Below, one piece after another: positions 36,597 to 45,643 of a DNA stretch of 64,000 nucleotides; position 1 is the stretch's first letter, and each line of letters opens with the position of its first letter. This DNA is from Cellvibrio zantedeschiae. GTDB taxonomy: Bacteria; Pseudomonadota; Gammaproteobacteria; Pseudomonadales; Cellvibrionaceae. Where the stretch lies: positions 1,116,001 to 1,180,000 of the forward strand of contig NZ_BMYZ01000001.1 in the NCBI RefSeq assembly GCF_014652535.1, in the 5' to 3' direction. A program made the position numbers and the translations under genes. The notes under the pieces are model-generated. The model saw nothing but the letters and a program-made list of their open reading frames with translations, was not told where the DNA came from and made no database searches.

Positions 36597-37820
36597 ATGG
36601 CTATCTATCTTTTTAAAGGCCGCAACGCGGATGGACGCGTTGTAAACGGCCAGATCGAAGCAGCCAATACTGATGCTGCGGCAAATCAATTGTTAGGGCG
36701 CGGTATTACACCTGTTTCAATGGATGAGCAAATTGTTAAGCTCAGTCTTTCTGAGCGATTCGAGCGTTCTGCGAATCTTGGCAAAGTAGAATCTGTTGAA
36801 TTGATTATGTTTTGTCGCCAGATGTATACCATTTCAAAATCCGGTATTCCGTTGGTAAAAGGTCTGCGTGGTCTTGCTGCTTCTTTGCGTAATTATACGT
36901 TTCAGCGTGCGTTGGAAGATATTATTGAACGCTTGGAAACCGGTGTTGAGCTATCTACAGCAATGCGGTTTCATCCGAAAATATTTAATAATTTATTCGT
37001 TAGCATGATGAGTGTTGGCGAAAGTTCGGGACGCCTTGATCTAGTGTTTAAACAGCTGGGCGAATACATGGAGCGCGATTTAAATACTACTAAAAGTATT
37101 AAAACTGCGCTGCGTTATCCAACCTTTGTTTTGATTGCTATTACTATTGCGATGGGAGTTATTAACATTAAAGTAATTCCCGCTTTCGCGGGGCTATTCG
37201 CCAATTTTGGCGCTAAGTTACCATTGCCAACTAGAATTCTCATGGGTATTTCGGAATTTTTTGTCGCCTACTGGGTGTATATGGTGGTGATAGTTGTTGG
37301 CGGTATTGCTTGGTTCTTGCACTACACTAAAACGCCTGAAGGCAGCAGGTGGTGGGGCCAGAAAAAACTTCGGCTGATTGTGGTAGGGGATATTATTGAG
37401 CGTGCGACACTTGCTCGTTACGCGCGTTCTTTTGGATTGATGCTAAATGCTGGGTTGCCAATTTCAAATGCGTTGGAGTTGTGCGCGCGCGCCATCGATA
37501 ATAATTATTTGGGCGATAAAATTCGCGGTATTCGTGCAGGTATTGAGCGTGGTGAGGGCTTATATCAAACACATTTAGTTAGCGGCATGTTTACGCCCTT
37601 AGTATTGCAGATGATTTCGGTTGGTGAGGAAAGCGGCCAAGTGGACACGCTGCTTGGAGAAGTTGCAGAGTTTTATGAGCGTGAAGTCGAATACGATACC
37701 AAATTACTTGGTGATCGAATTGAACCTTTGATGATTGTCGTTATGGCGGGTTTTGTGATTATTCTTGCGCTCGGTATTTTCTTGCCTATGTGGGATATGT
37801 ACTCGATTCAAAAACAATAA
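36597..37820 (+). CDS. mshG: MSHA inner-membrane platform protein MshG
   Basis: GspF/PilC-family polytopic protein of 407 residues that transmits ATPase motion to pilin assembly. Two repeated GspF domains are visible (about 70-193, FCRQMYTISKSGIPLVKGLRGLA; about 275-397, YARSFGLMLNAGLPISNALELCA), each ending in membrane helices; a third helix pair lies between them. The N-terminal small domain (YLFKGRNADGRVVNGQIEA) is present. It starts one base after the mshE stop. Confidence 0.96.
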   Translation: MAIYLFKGRNADGRVVNGQIEAANTDAAANQLLGRGITPVSMDEQIVKLSLSERFERSANLGKVESVELIMFCRQMYTISKSGIPLVKGLRGLAASLRNYTFQRALEDIIERLETGVELSTAMRFHPKIFNNLFVSMMSVGESSGRLDLVFKQLGEYMERDLNTTKSIKTALRYPTFVLIAITIAMGVINIKVIPAFAGLFANFGAKLPLPTRILMGISEFFVAYWVYMVVIVVGGIAWFLHYTKTPEGSRWWGQKKLRLIVVGDIIERATLARYARSFGLMLNAGLPISNALELCARAIDNNYLGDKIRGIRAGIERGEGLYQTHLVSGMFTPLVLQMISVGEESGQVDTLLGEVAEFYEREVEYDTKLLGDRIEPLMIVVMAGFVIILALGIFLPMWDMYSIQKQ

Positions 37821-37839
37821 TATAACTCAGGAATATTAC

Positions 37840-38370
37840 ATGAAAAAAAATCTAGGCTTTTCCAGCTTTGAATTTTATTTCGTAATATCCGTAATCGGTC
37901 TGATAATGATTTTTGGGATTCAGCGTTACTACAAATTAGCAGAGGAAACACAGCAGCTGAGCTTTGAAGTCTTAGCTCAAAATTTTAGTGCTTCGGTTTA
38001 CAGCCATCACGCACGCTGGTTGCTAGCGCAGCAGTCATCAAATATCACGTCGCAACTAATCATTGAAAATAATATCGTCCAGTTTTCCAGGCAGGGATGG
38101 CCTATAGCCGTTGTGACTGAGGGCTCCAGTGTTAAACCCAACGAGATCGCCAGTTGTTTAAGTTTGTGGAATAATTTTTTGCAGAATCCGCCAGCTATTT
38201 CTGCGGGCGACAACTCCAGCGAGGTACGAAAATATCATTTGGCTACAACTCGTGAGGGTAAGTGCCGCTTCGAATTCCTCACACCTGACGCGGGGACTTT
38301 TTTCTTTGAATATTCGCCTGAATCAGGCCAAGTCAAGACTCAAATCCGGCCTATTGCTAAAAATAGTTAG
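37840..38370 (+). CDS. Pilin-like MSHA protein in the mshF/mshB position
   Basis: Protein of 176 residues with a pilin-like N-terminus: MKKNLG followed by FSSFEFYFVISVIGLIMIFGIQ, which has Gly at -1, Phe at +1 and Glu at +5, as a prepilin peptidase substrate would. The C-terminal half has a Cys pair (ASCLSLW...GKCRFEFLT) and WP near residue 85. In Vibrio and Shewanella two genes, mshF and mshB, occupy this place between mshG and mshA; only one is here. AGGA precedes the ATG. Assignment to MshF or MshB is not settled. Confidence 0.72.
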   Translation: MKKNLGFSSFEFYFVISVIGLIMIFGIQRYYKLAEETQQLSFEVLAQNFSASVYSHHARWLLAQQSSNITSQLIIENNIVQFSRQGWPIAVVTEGSSVKPNEIASCLSLWNNFLQNPPAISAGDNSSEVRKYHLATTREGKCRFEFLTPDAGTFFFEYSPESGQVKTQIRPIAKNS

Positions 38371-38555
38371 CAATTTCCTTTTAATAACTGGCAAGTTTCG
38401 ACTCTTCGTCTATATTTTGGTTAATCAAGCAGTTATTTCGATAAATGTCTTGACGAGACAGGAGGGAACATCACACCTGCTCTTGTTTGCGATGTTTCGA
38501 TATATAGGATGCACATCACCACTTACGTACACACTTTTCTGTTTGGAGTCTTGTT
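38371..38555 (+). promoter_or_regulatory. Intergenic region before the major pilin gene
   Basis: This is the longest gap inside the msh locus (185 bp) and the likely site of a separate strong promoter for the pilin gene. A TTGACG at 38450-38455 and a TATATA/TATAGG at 38501-38508 are visible but are not correctly spaced from each other, so I do not assign a promoter. Confidence 0.35.
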
Positions 38556-38954
38556 ATGAAATCTCAACAATCTGGTTTTACACTGATTGAGCTTATTGCC
38601 GTAATTGTTATTTTGGGTATTTTGGCCGCTACAGCTTTGCCAAAATTTGTTGATATGTCTGGTGCCGCCCAACAAGCAGCGGTTGACGGCGTTGCAGGTA
38701 GCTTGAGCAGTGGTGCTGCCATGAACTATGCGAATGCCGTTGCGCTTAGTTCTGGTGTGGTTACCGGTACTGCGAAAGTTGTTGTGGCTAAATGCAGTGA
38801 TACCGCGGGCATCTTGCAAGGTGGCGCTTTACCAAGTGGTTACACTTTCACTGGTACAGACACTGCTGTTGCGGCCTTAGGCACACCTGCGACTTGTACT
38901 TTAACTGGTAAAGGTTCTAAAACTGCTACCTTCCAAACTATCGGCGTTCCGTAA
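38556..38954 (+). CDS. mshA: MSHA major pilin
   Basis: Type IVa prepilin of 132 residues. A short leader MKSQQSG ends in Gly, followed by FTLIELIAVIVILGILAATALPKFVDM with Glu+5, so the prepilin peptidase cuts after residue 7. Residues AAQQAAVDGVAGSLSSGAAMNYA continue the alpha-helical spine. Two cysteines (KCSDT and PATCTL) can close a C-terminal loop. A TGGAG SD precedes the ATG after a 185-bp gap. Only one such pilin gene is present, so MshA is inferred from position and type. Confidence 0.88.
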   Translation: MKSQQSGFTLIELIAVIVILGILAATALPKFVDMSGAAQQAAVDGVAGSLSSGAAMNYANAVALSSGVVTGTAKVVVAKCSDTAGILQGGALPSGYTFTGTDTAVAALGTPATCTLTGKGSKTATFQTIGVP

Positions 38955-38984
38955 GGTTCCTTAGCTAATTTATGTGAACGTTAT

Positions 38985-39398
38985 ATGCGAAGAGCTGTGC
39001 AAGGATTTACGTTAATTGAATTAATAACGATAATTATTTTAATTGGTATTATGTCTGTCACGCTTTTTTCGCGTATGGGTAGTGTCTCAAGTACAAATGT
39101 TAATGCAGGCCGCGATGATCTCATCGCGGCCTTATTTTTTGCACAACAAACAGCTATGGCACGTAGCAACATCCAACTTATTGTCACTGCCAATAGTGTT
39201 AGCGTAACGGAAAATGGCACGCCAATAATTGTTCACAGCAAAGGTTACCCCTTGACCTTCGCCTCTGGCGTCACTGCTTCCCCTATTACTTTTACTTACG
39301 ATAAATTAGGCAGAACTACCGCCGGCAATATTACTTTGTCGTCATCAGGAGGCATTAGTGCCAGCGTTGTGGTAGAGGCGAGTGGTTATGCGCACTAA
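38985..39398 (+). CDS. mshC: MSHA minor pilin MshC
   Basis: Prepilin-like protein of 137 residues. The leader MRRAVQG is followed by FTLIELITIIILIGIMSVTLFSRM with Glu+5. LIAALFFAQQTAMARSNIQ in the spine and a Ser/Thr-rich C-terminal half are typical of GspH-like minor pilins. It follows mshA by 30 bp and overlaps mshD by 11 bp. Confidence 0.88.
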   Translation: MRRAVQGFTLIELITIIILIGIMSVTLFSRMGSVSSTNVNAGRDDLIAALFFAQQTAMARSNIQLIVTANSVSVTENGTPIIVHSKGYPLTFASGVTASPITFTYDKLGRTTAGNITLSSSGGISASVVVEASGYAH

Positions 39399-39855
39399 TT
39401 CGAGTGTTGTAGACAGATATAATTTTCAACGAGGCGTCAGTCTTATCGAATTGGTTATTTTTTTAGTGGTGGTGAGTATTGCAACCAGCGCGCTCTTGGC
39501 TACCTACGCTAATAGCGCAAAAAATAATGCAGATCCTATTATCAAAGTGCGTGCGCTTGAGCTAGCTCAAGCAAGGTTAGATGAAATTTTAGCGCTTAAA
39601 TACGATGCTAATACACCAACTGGTGGTATTCCTGCGTGTAATAGCACCGGTACAGGCGCCATGACGTGTAACAACTCCCCTGACTCTGACCTAAACGATG
39701 TCGACGATTTCCACAATGTCAGCGACACTCCCTATACCGGCTATACGCGCGATGTGACGGTAGTGACGTCTAACAATTTAAAACTGGTTACGGTGACAGT
39801 GACGGCACCTAAAAATATAACGCTTACGCTTGCTGCCTACAGGGCCAACTTTTAA
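39388..39855 (+). CDS. mshD: MSHA minor pilin MshD
   Basis: Minor prepilin of 155 residues. The cleavage region QRG|VSLIELVIFLVVVSIATSALLATYANSA keeps Glu+5. RALELAQARLDEILALKYDANTPTGGIPAC matches the GspI/PilV-like MshD family. ATG 39388 is chosen since GAGG lies 9 nt upstream; a GTG two codons earlier is only 3 nt away. Overlaps mshC and, by TAATG, mshO. Confidence 0.9.
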   Translation: MRTNSSVVDRYNFQRGVSLIELVIFLVVVSIATSALLATYANSAKNNADPIIKVRALELAQARLDEILALKYDANTPTGGIPACNSTGTGAMTCNNSPDSDLNDVDDFHNVSDTPYTGYTRDVTVVTSNNLKLVTVTVTAPKNITLTLAAYRANF

Positions 39856-40670
39856 TGTCACTTTCATATTCCAAAATCAAATTCTCACGTGGATTCACTT
39901 TGATTGAAGTGATTACCGTGATTGTGATTTTGTCGATATTGGCCGTTTTAGGAACGCGTTTTGTCCTTGAGTCTACCAAAGCTTATCAATCCACCCAAAC
40001 ACGTTCGCGTTTAATAAATACAGGTCGGCAAGCTATCGAGAGAATGTCGCGACAACTGCGCGTGGCCTTACCTTATAGTGTTCGTTTGACCAACGGAAAT
40101 ACTTGTTTGGAATTTATGCCGATTGCCAGCGGTGGAAACTACGCCGATTACGTCCCCGATTTGGTGAACGGCGCAACTGCAACACAAGCGCTTAATGTTT
40201 CGCCCCACGTGATTGATTTTGGAACAGCTGTTTATGTAAGTATTGGTGCAATGGCCCCCGATGAACTATATGGCACTAGCCCAACATCCCGGGCAACCTT
40301 AACGTCTCGCTCTGCAAATCAACTTAATTTTTCACCAGCGCGAGGTTGGACACGCAACTCTGTGAACAAGCGATTCTATTTATTGGACAGACCACAAGCT
40401 TTCTGTGTGGTGAACGGCCAGTTGCGTTTTTATGCTGACCAAGATGCAAATGCCACAGATATTAATGCAGCGGTAAATACTGCATCGGCATTCAGCATAT
40501 TGGCAGATAACGTGACAGGTTCAACTACACCCTTCGCATTGACAGCGGGTAGTGAAAACCGTAATACGGTGGTGCGGTTTAATATAACTTTTATGCAGGG
40601 CACCTCTATTGCAGAGGGTGCCGAATCTATAGTAATTAATCATTCAGTGATGATTCGCAATGTCCCTTGA
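39855..40670 (+). CDS. mshO: MSHA minor pilin MshO
   Basis: Minor prepilin of 271 residues, similar in plan to GspJ/PilW. The cleavage region SRG|FTLIEVITVIVILSILAVLGTRFVLES carries Glu+5. The segment SRLINTGRQAIERMSRQLRVALPYSVRLTNG is typical of this family. It begins within the mshD stop (TAATG) and overlaps mshP by 11 bp, so mshC-D-O-P form a tightly coupled set. Confidence 0.91.
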   Translation: MSLSYSKIKFSRGFTLIEVITVIVILSILAVLGTRFVLESTKAYQSTQTRSRLINTGRQAIERMSRQLRVALPYSVRLTNGNTCLEFMPIASGGNYADYVPDLVNGATATQALNVSPHVIDFGTAVYVSIGAMAPDELYGTSPTSRATLTSRSANQLNFSPARGWTRNSVNKRFYLLDRPQAFCVVNGQLRFYADQDANATDINAAVNTASAFSILADNVTGSTTPFALTAGSENRNTVVRFNITFMQGTSIAEGAESIVINHSVMIRNVP

Positions 40671-41151
40671 TAATTTAAAAAAGCAACAAGGTTTTTTAAT
40701 GCCACTTGCGATTTTTATCGTGGTGGTAATGGGATTATTTGCGTTAGTCATATCGCGTAATACTATTCAAAGTGCTACGTCAGTCACGCTTGAGGCAGTT
40801 TCAACACAAGCATTTTATGCGGCAGAAAGTGGTGCGCAACAGGGAATGCAAACTTTGTTTTTTCCTGATGCCAGCTCTCGGCAGCAAGCGGACACGCGTT
40901 GTGCCGGACTAAACACGACCTATAACTTCAGTGTTGCAGGATTAAATAATTGCTCTGCAGCTGTCGTTTGTTCCTGTAGGTTTCAAGATAATACCAATTG
41001 TGCTCCAGTTACAGCAGCGAACTATACTTCCAGCGCTGCACAAAATAAAACAATGAGCTTTTATACCATAACGAGTACTGGGACCTGTGGAGCAGGAACC
41101 TTACGTGCAACGCGGACAATTGAAGCGGGTTCATTTTTAAAACAGGAATAA
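40660..41151 (+). CDS. mshP: MSHA minor pilin-like protein MshP
   Basis: Protein of 163 residues. After MSLDNLKKQQG comes FLMPLAIFIVVVMGLFALVISRNT, a pilin-like helix in which the usual Glu+5 is replaced by Leu, as in tip-located PilX/GspK-type pilins. AFYAAESGAQQGMQTLFFP is the family core. Six or more cysteines in the C-terminal part (CAGL, NCSAAVVCSCRF, NCAP, TCGAG) suggest disulfides. Overlaps mshO. Confidence 0.88.
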   Translation: MSLDNLKKQQGFLMPLAIFIVVVMGLFALVISRNTIQSATSVTLEAVSTQAFYAAESGAQQGMQTLFFPDASSRQQADTRCAGLNTTYNFSVAGLNNCSAAVVCSCRFQDNTNCAPVTAANYTSSAAQNKTMSFYTITSTGTCGAGTLRATRTIEAGSFLKQE

Positions 41152-41184
41152 TATATTTTTTAAATCTTCCGAGCGTTTTTGAAC

Positions 41185-44100
41185 ATGCAAAAAATAACCA
41201 TTAAAAAAATTCTATTGTTGTTTGCGGCTTGGATGTTGTCGTTCATGCCTCTTCATGCATGGGCTGTGGCTTGTGATGTAATATTCAGCAACGGTATTCA
41301 GGCTACAGCAGCTAACGGCAGCATTAATTTAAGTTATCACTCGCTGTTAACAGGCGGCAGCGCCACCTTAAAAACTAAAACACTTACGGATAATACCAGT
41401 TGGGTTGCCTGTAGCGGCTCAAGCTGCGCGGCGAGCGGTACAGCAGCGACAACATCTTCAGTCACCTTTTCTACAGGTACTGGTACTAATGGTGCAATTT
41501 CCGTTGCGGCAAATAGCACTCTCTCTAAGGCATCTGGTGACTATTCAACGACAAGTGTCGGGCAGCAGGCTACCTTGACTTTCAGCACTGCGAATGGAAC
41601 CTATAAGACAACTGCATTTACCACCGGCTACCAGTCTATTGTGCAATTACAATCTGGCGATTACTGGATCAATGGGAATTTAACTCTCGGTCAGGAAACA
41701 GTTTTAAAACGCATTGCTAGCTCGGGTACAACACGTATTTTTGTGAATGGCAATATCACTATGGCATATAAAGTTAGCACGCAAAGTTATGTGTCTGATC
41801 AATTGCTAATTTATGCAACGGGCTCCATCACTGCGGATAACGAAGCCAATTTAACCGGGTTTGTTTATGCGGCGGGTAACGTTAGTTTCAACTTTAAATC
41901 TGTTATCAATGGCGGCGTTTCCGGGGCCAACTTTACGGCTTCTGGTAACGAGGTAACGGTTAACTACCAATCTTCTGCTTTTACCACGGCTAATTTTGCA
42001 CCTTTTTGTAGTGGTGCAACTGTAGCACCAGTTCTGCTCGGCTCATGGCGTATGGATGAGGGGTCCTGGAATGGTACTGCGGGTGAGGTTATCGATAGCA
42101 GTGGCAAGGGAAATCATGGTAGAGCACGCATAGCGGCGGGCAGTACGCCTCTGCCATCTACCACATCTGGCAGTGCACCCGCTTATTCCGTGGGCGCGCA
42201 AAGCACTTGTCGCTATGGCGCATTTGACGGAACAGGCTCACCCTCACGAACCTATAGTTACGTAGAGTTATCCGGCTTTCCCGCGCTCCCCAACGGATTC
42301 ACCTTTGCGGCCTGGATACGTTCAACAAATGCTGGCGCACAACACCAACGCATATTGGTGCGGGATGATGCTGATAACGGTTGGGGGCTTAGTTTGGCAG
42401 ACGGAACAGGTCAGCCTGAGTTGCGCTTTTTTAATCGAAATGTAACTAATAATGGTGCTGTTACAGGGCAGGGCACTAACCCAAACTGCGGGGTATTTTG
42501 TGTTGATACCAATCCCATCATCGCAAGTAATACGTGGTATTACGTTGCGGCGGCGGTAGATACTTCTGCCCAAACTGTCACCTTGTATGTCTACAGTCAG
42601 GCTGGTGTGCTGCAAGCGAAAGCAGTAGGGGCATATTCGGGCACTTGGAAAGACGGAACAGGTACTGCCGCTATAGGGGGGGAAACCTCGGCCTCGTCGG
42701 AGGGGCAGCAGTCATCCTGGCACTTTTTAGGCAATATTGATGAAGTAAATATTTATTCCGGGGCTCTCTCACAGTCTGGTATTGAGGCGTTATTACCTAG
42801 TGTACGTACCTGTCCAGCGCCGGATCATTACGAGCTGCAAGTAGCCGCCTCCAACGTTGCCTGCGCAGGCGCCGATGTCACTGTCCGTGCCTGCGCTGAT
42901 AGTGCGGTACCTTGCAACCAGGATAATAGCGTTAACACCGGCGTCACCTTGGCAACTTCGGCAGGAGCTTTAAATACAACGGCTTTAGCCTTGGTTAATG
43001 GCACCGCCACCACAAAACTTTTGTATGGTGCAGCTGCCGAAGGTGCAACCGCCACCATAACACTCTCAAATGAGGTTACAGCAGCGACTAATGCGAGGAA
43101 ATGTTGTACAGGTACATCTAGCTGCAGCGTAGCCAATAGCTGTACAACTACCTTTAAAAAAGCAGGTTTCATTTTTCCGGGAACCTTATCGGGAACAAGC
43201 GATACTATTCCCACGCAGCGAGCGGGCGTGGCCAGTAATACGGTAGCATCCCCTGTTAGTAACTACGCCTACATACGTGCAGTACAGACCAGTTCGGCTA
43301 CCAATAACGCCTGTGTTGCTCGTTTTACATCTCCTCAAACCGTGCCTATGGCTTACCAATGCGTAAACCCATCGACTTGCGTTGCAGGGCAAACTTTATC
43401 CATGAACGGAACCGGCAATATTCCCGGCTATGCGCAAGCAGCTGCCGTTAGTAGCTATACGAATGTATCGTTCAACTTTGATGCAAATGGCAACGCGCCT
43501 ATATCCATGAGTTATTCTGATGTTGGGCAAATACACTTAATACCGAATTTAGTACTCCCTGCCACCACTAATGATCCTGCTTACACCATGACCGGTCAGA
43601 GCAATGATTTTGTTGTTCGGCCTTTCGCTATGAAAATACCTGCAAGTCCTGTGGGCGTAACCACTGTGGCCGGAGTGGCTAACCCAGGTAAAACCAGCGA
43701 AGCGGGCTCCGCAAATAATTTTGTTTCTGCGGGGACACCGTTTAAAGTATCTGTGCAGGCTACCAACGCGGGAGGAAACGTAACGCCTAACTTTGGGAAC
43801 GAAACCCAGTCCCAGTCCAGGTTTATAACCTTGGTAACCAATAGCTTGGTATATCCGGACCCGGTTGGTGGTTCTGCAACCGCACTGACTTATACCGCAA
43901 ATTCATTTTCTCTAAGCCCTAGCAGTCCATACACCTATAGCAATCCGACTGTTGTTTGGCCGCAGGTTGGTAGTATGACCATTATGCCTGGGTTGAGCGA
44001 TTATCTCGCAACGAATACAACTCTGGGGGCGATTGGCGGGACAGCAAGCTCGACAGTAGGGCGTTTTTATCCGGACCATTATCGAGTAGTGCCTGCATCT

Positions 44101-45096
44101 TCAACAGCCACTAATGGTTGCGGCGCATTCAGTTACATGGGGCAAAAAAATTTATTGATTAAGCCATATATAGTGGCTGAATCAGCAGGCACAGGGCAGA
44201 TTGTGGTTTCCAATTATGACAATAGGACCTTGGGGTATGGCGTTATTGCCAATGCAAAGCTATCCATACCAGTTTATGCCGCAGAGGATAACGCTAATGG
44301 CGTAGATTTGAGTTCACGAATGAGTGCTGATACTGGCACTTGGGTCAATGGTGTTTACAACGATACTGTTGCAGGAACATTTGCCCGTCATGCGTCCACT
44401 GCTCCTGACGGTCCCTTCAACAATTTGCGCGTCGGCGTTTCTGGAGTGACCGATACAACCCCTTCCGCCCCCTATGACATTGTAGGGGGGCTGATTAATT
44501 CACCCGCTTCCACACCCGCGCCCAAAGACATGTTAAGTGCTTCAGCAATTGCTTTTAAAGATCCTGCAGCCCCAAGTAACTATTTGTTGAATTTGCGCTA
44601 TGGCCGCTTACGTTTAGACGATGCCTTCGGTCCAGAAACATACCCGCTCGATGTAAATTTCGTTACCGAATATTGGGCAGGCAATCGTTTTATTGTAAAC
44701 GCTAACGACTCGTGCACGCAGGTTCCACGCGCTGCGGTAAGCTATAAGTGGGGTACAAATTATGCGAGCGGTGGGCCTTTAACTAATGCTACCAATTTGA
44801 CTGTGCCTTTAAGCTCTGGAAGCACTCAAGGTACTTATTTCAATATGGACCCGGCGACAAACGGCAATATTAATTTTAATGCTGGTAACGCGGGGCAAAA
44901 ATTTACTAAGCCTTCTGCGGGTGGCACAGGCACTTTTATTGTATCTGTTGATACAACTCTCTTGTCCTGGTTGAGCTTCGATTGGGATCAAGGTAAAACG
45001 GCTGGTCCAGACACCAAATTACCAAATGCCACCTTTTCGTTCGGCTCCTACCGCGGCAACGATCGCATCATTTATTGGCGAGAAAAATTGCAGTAA
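41185..45096 (+). CDS. mshQ: MSHA protein MshQ with LamG-like domain
   Basis: Very large secreted protein of 1303 residues ending the msh locus. A signal peptide (MLSFMPLHAWA|VAC) is followed by a Thr/Ser-rich region, a concanavalin-A/LamG-like domain at about 284-533 (LLGSWRMDEGSWNGTAGEVIDSSGKGNHG ... FTFAAWIRSTN ... GNIDEVNIYSGALSQSGIEALL), a Cys-rich linker (CPAPDHYELQ...CCTGTSSCSVANSC) and a C-terminal region (about 650-1303; FYPDHYRVV) like the conserved MshQ C-terminus. It is probably cell-surface or pilus-tip associated; glycan binding by the LamG domain is inference. ATG 41185 is used rather than an in-frame TTG at 41179. Confidence 0.88.
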   Translation: MQKITIKKILLLFAAWMLSFMPLHAWAVACDVIFSNGIQATAANGSINLSYHSLLTGGSATLKTKTLTDNTSWVACSGSSCAASGTAATTSSVTFSTGTGTNGAISVAANSTLSKASGDYSTTSVGQQATLTFSTANGTYKTTAFTTGYQSIVQLQSGDYWINGNLTLGQETVLKRIASSGTTRIFVNGNITMAYKVSTQSYVSDQLLIYATGSITADNEANLTGFVYAAGNVSFNFKSVINGGVSGANFTASGNEVTVNYQSSAFTTANFAPFCSGATVAPVLLGSWRMDEGSWNGTAGEVIDSSGKGNHGRARIAAGSTPLPSTTSGSAPAYSVGAQSTCRYGAFDGTGSPSRTYSYVELSGFPALPNGFTFAAWIRSTNAGAQHQRILVRDDADNGWGLSLADGTGQPELRFFNRNVTNNGAVTGQGTNPNCGVFCVDTNPIIASNTWYYVAAAVDTSAQTVTLYVYSQAGVLQAKAVGAYSGTWKDGTGTAAIGGETSASSEGQQSSWHFLGNIDEVNIYSGALSQSGIEALLPSVRTCPAPDHYELQVAASNVACAGADVTVRACADSAVPCNQDNSVNTGVTLATSAGALNTTALALVNGTATTKLLYGAAAEGATATITLSNEVTAATNARKCCTGTSSCSVANSCTTTFKKAGFIFPGTLSGTSDTIPTQRAGVASNTVASPVSNYAYIRAVQTSSATNNACVARFTSPQTVPMAYQCVNPSTCVAGQTLSMNGTGNIPGYAQAAAVSSYTNVSFNFDANGNAPISMSYSDVGQIHLIPNLVLPATTNDPAYTMTGQSNDFVVRPFAMKIPASPVGVTTVAGVANPGKTSEAGSANNFVSAGTPFKVSVQATNAGGNVTPNFGNETQSQSRFITLVTNSLVYPDPVGGSATALTYTANSFSLSPSSPYTYSNPTVVWPQVGSMTIMPGLSDYLATNTTLGAIGGTASSTVGRFYPDHYRVVPASSTATNGCGAFSYMGQKNLLIKPYIVAESAGTGQIVVSNYDNRTLGYGVIANAKLSIPVYAAEDNANGVDLSSRMSADTGTWVNGVYNDTVAGTFARHASTAPDGPFNNLRVGVSGVTDTTPSAPYDIVGGLINSPASTPAPKDMLSASAIAFKDPAAPSNYLLNLRYGRLRLDDAFGPETYPLDVNFVTEYWAGNRFIVNANDSCTQVPRAAVSYKWGTNYASGGPLTNATNLTVPLSSGSTQGTYFNMDPATNGNINFNAGNAGQKFTKPSAGGTGTFIVSVDTTLLSWLSFDWDQGKTAGPDTKLPNATFSFGSYRGNDRIIYWREKLQ

Positions 45097-45141
45097 AAAT
45101 TCTGTTAAGCTTTAGCGCTCTGATTTGCTAAGAAGTAATTT

Positions 45142-45570
45142 ATGGAAATGACCGTTACCACCCCAAGCCTGCTTTTCCCCGCAATTTCGTTGTTGCTGCT
45201 GGCTTACACCAATAGGTTTGTGGTTTTGACCAATGTGATCCGCCAATTGAGTAATTTGGAGAATGCTACCTCCATGGTGCTGGTGCGTCGCCAAATTGAT
45301 AATTTGCGGTTGCGTATCCAGGTAATTCGCCGCATGCAGGCATTCGGCGTTTTATCGTTTGTTTTATGTACGCTATCTATGTTCGCGCTTCTAATGCAAT
45401 GGTCTGTAGCGGGGCAATTGTTGTTCGCTAATAGCCTTATCTTGCTGGTTATTTCACTGATGTTTTCGTTTTACGAAGTCAATATTTCCACCGAGGCAAT
45501 CAATATCGAGCTGGAGAAGTTCGACGCGCGGGTAAGCGAAGTGGAACAAGCGGACGGAAAAGCGGATTAA
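45142..45570 (+). CDS. DUF2721 family membrane protein
   Basis: Small inner-membrane protein of 142 residues with three hydrophobic segments: PSLLFPAISLLLLAYTNRFVVL at the start, then FGVLSFVLCTLSMFALLMQW and LLFANSLILLVISLMFSFYEV near the end. Between them is a basic helix (IRQLSNLENA...RRQIDNLRLRIQVIRRM). This matches DUF2721, which has no known role. It starts 45 bp after mshQ without a visible terminator, so read-through is possible, but it is not part of known msh sets. Confidence 0.85.
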   Translation: MEMTVTTPSLLFPAISLLLLAYTNRFVVLTNVIRQLSNLENATSMVLVRRQIDNLRLRIQVIRRMQAFGVLSFVLCTLSMFALLMQWSVAGQLLFANSLILLVISLMFSFYEVNISTEAINIELEKFDARVSEVEQADGKAD

Positions 45571-45643
45571 AATCTTTTACAGGCCAGTATGAGCGGAGGC
45601 AGCTTAAATAACTATCACCCATCTAGCCTGTTTGACACAAAGT

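Noticed and set aside
38391-38411. Sigma-54 type site near CTGGCAAGTTTCGACTC
   Set aside because: It has TGGCA but lacks the TTGC element at the correct spacing.
38450-38510. TTGACG and TATATA as a promoter for mshA
   Set aside because: The two elements are 45 bp apart, far from the 16-18 bp required, and neither has a good partner.
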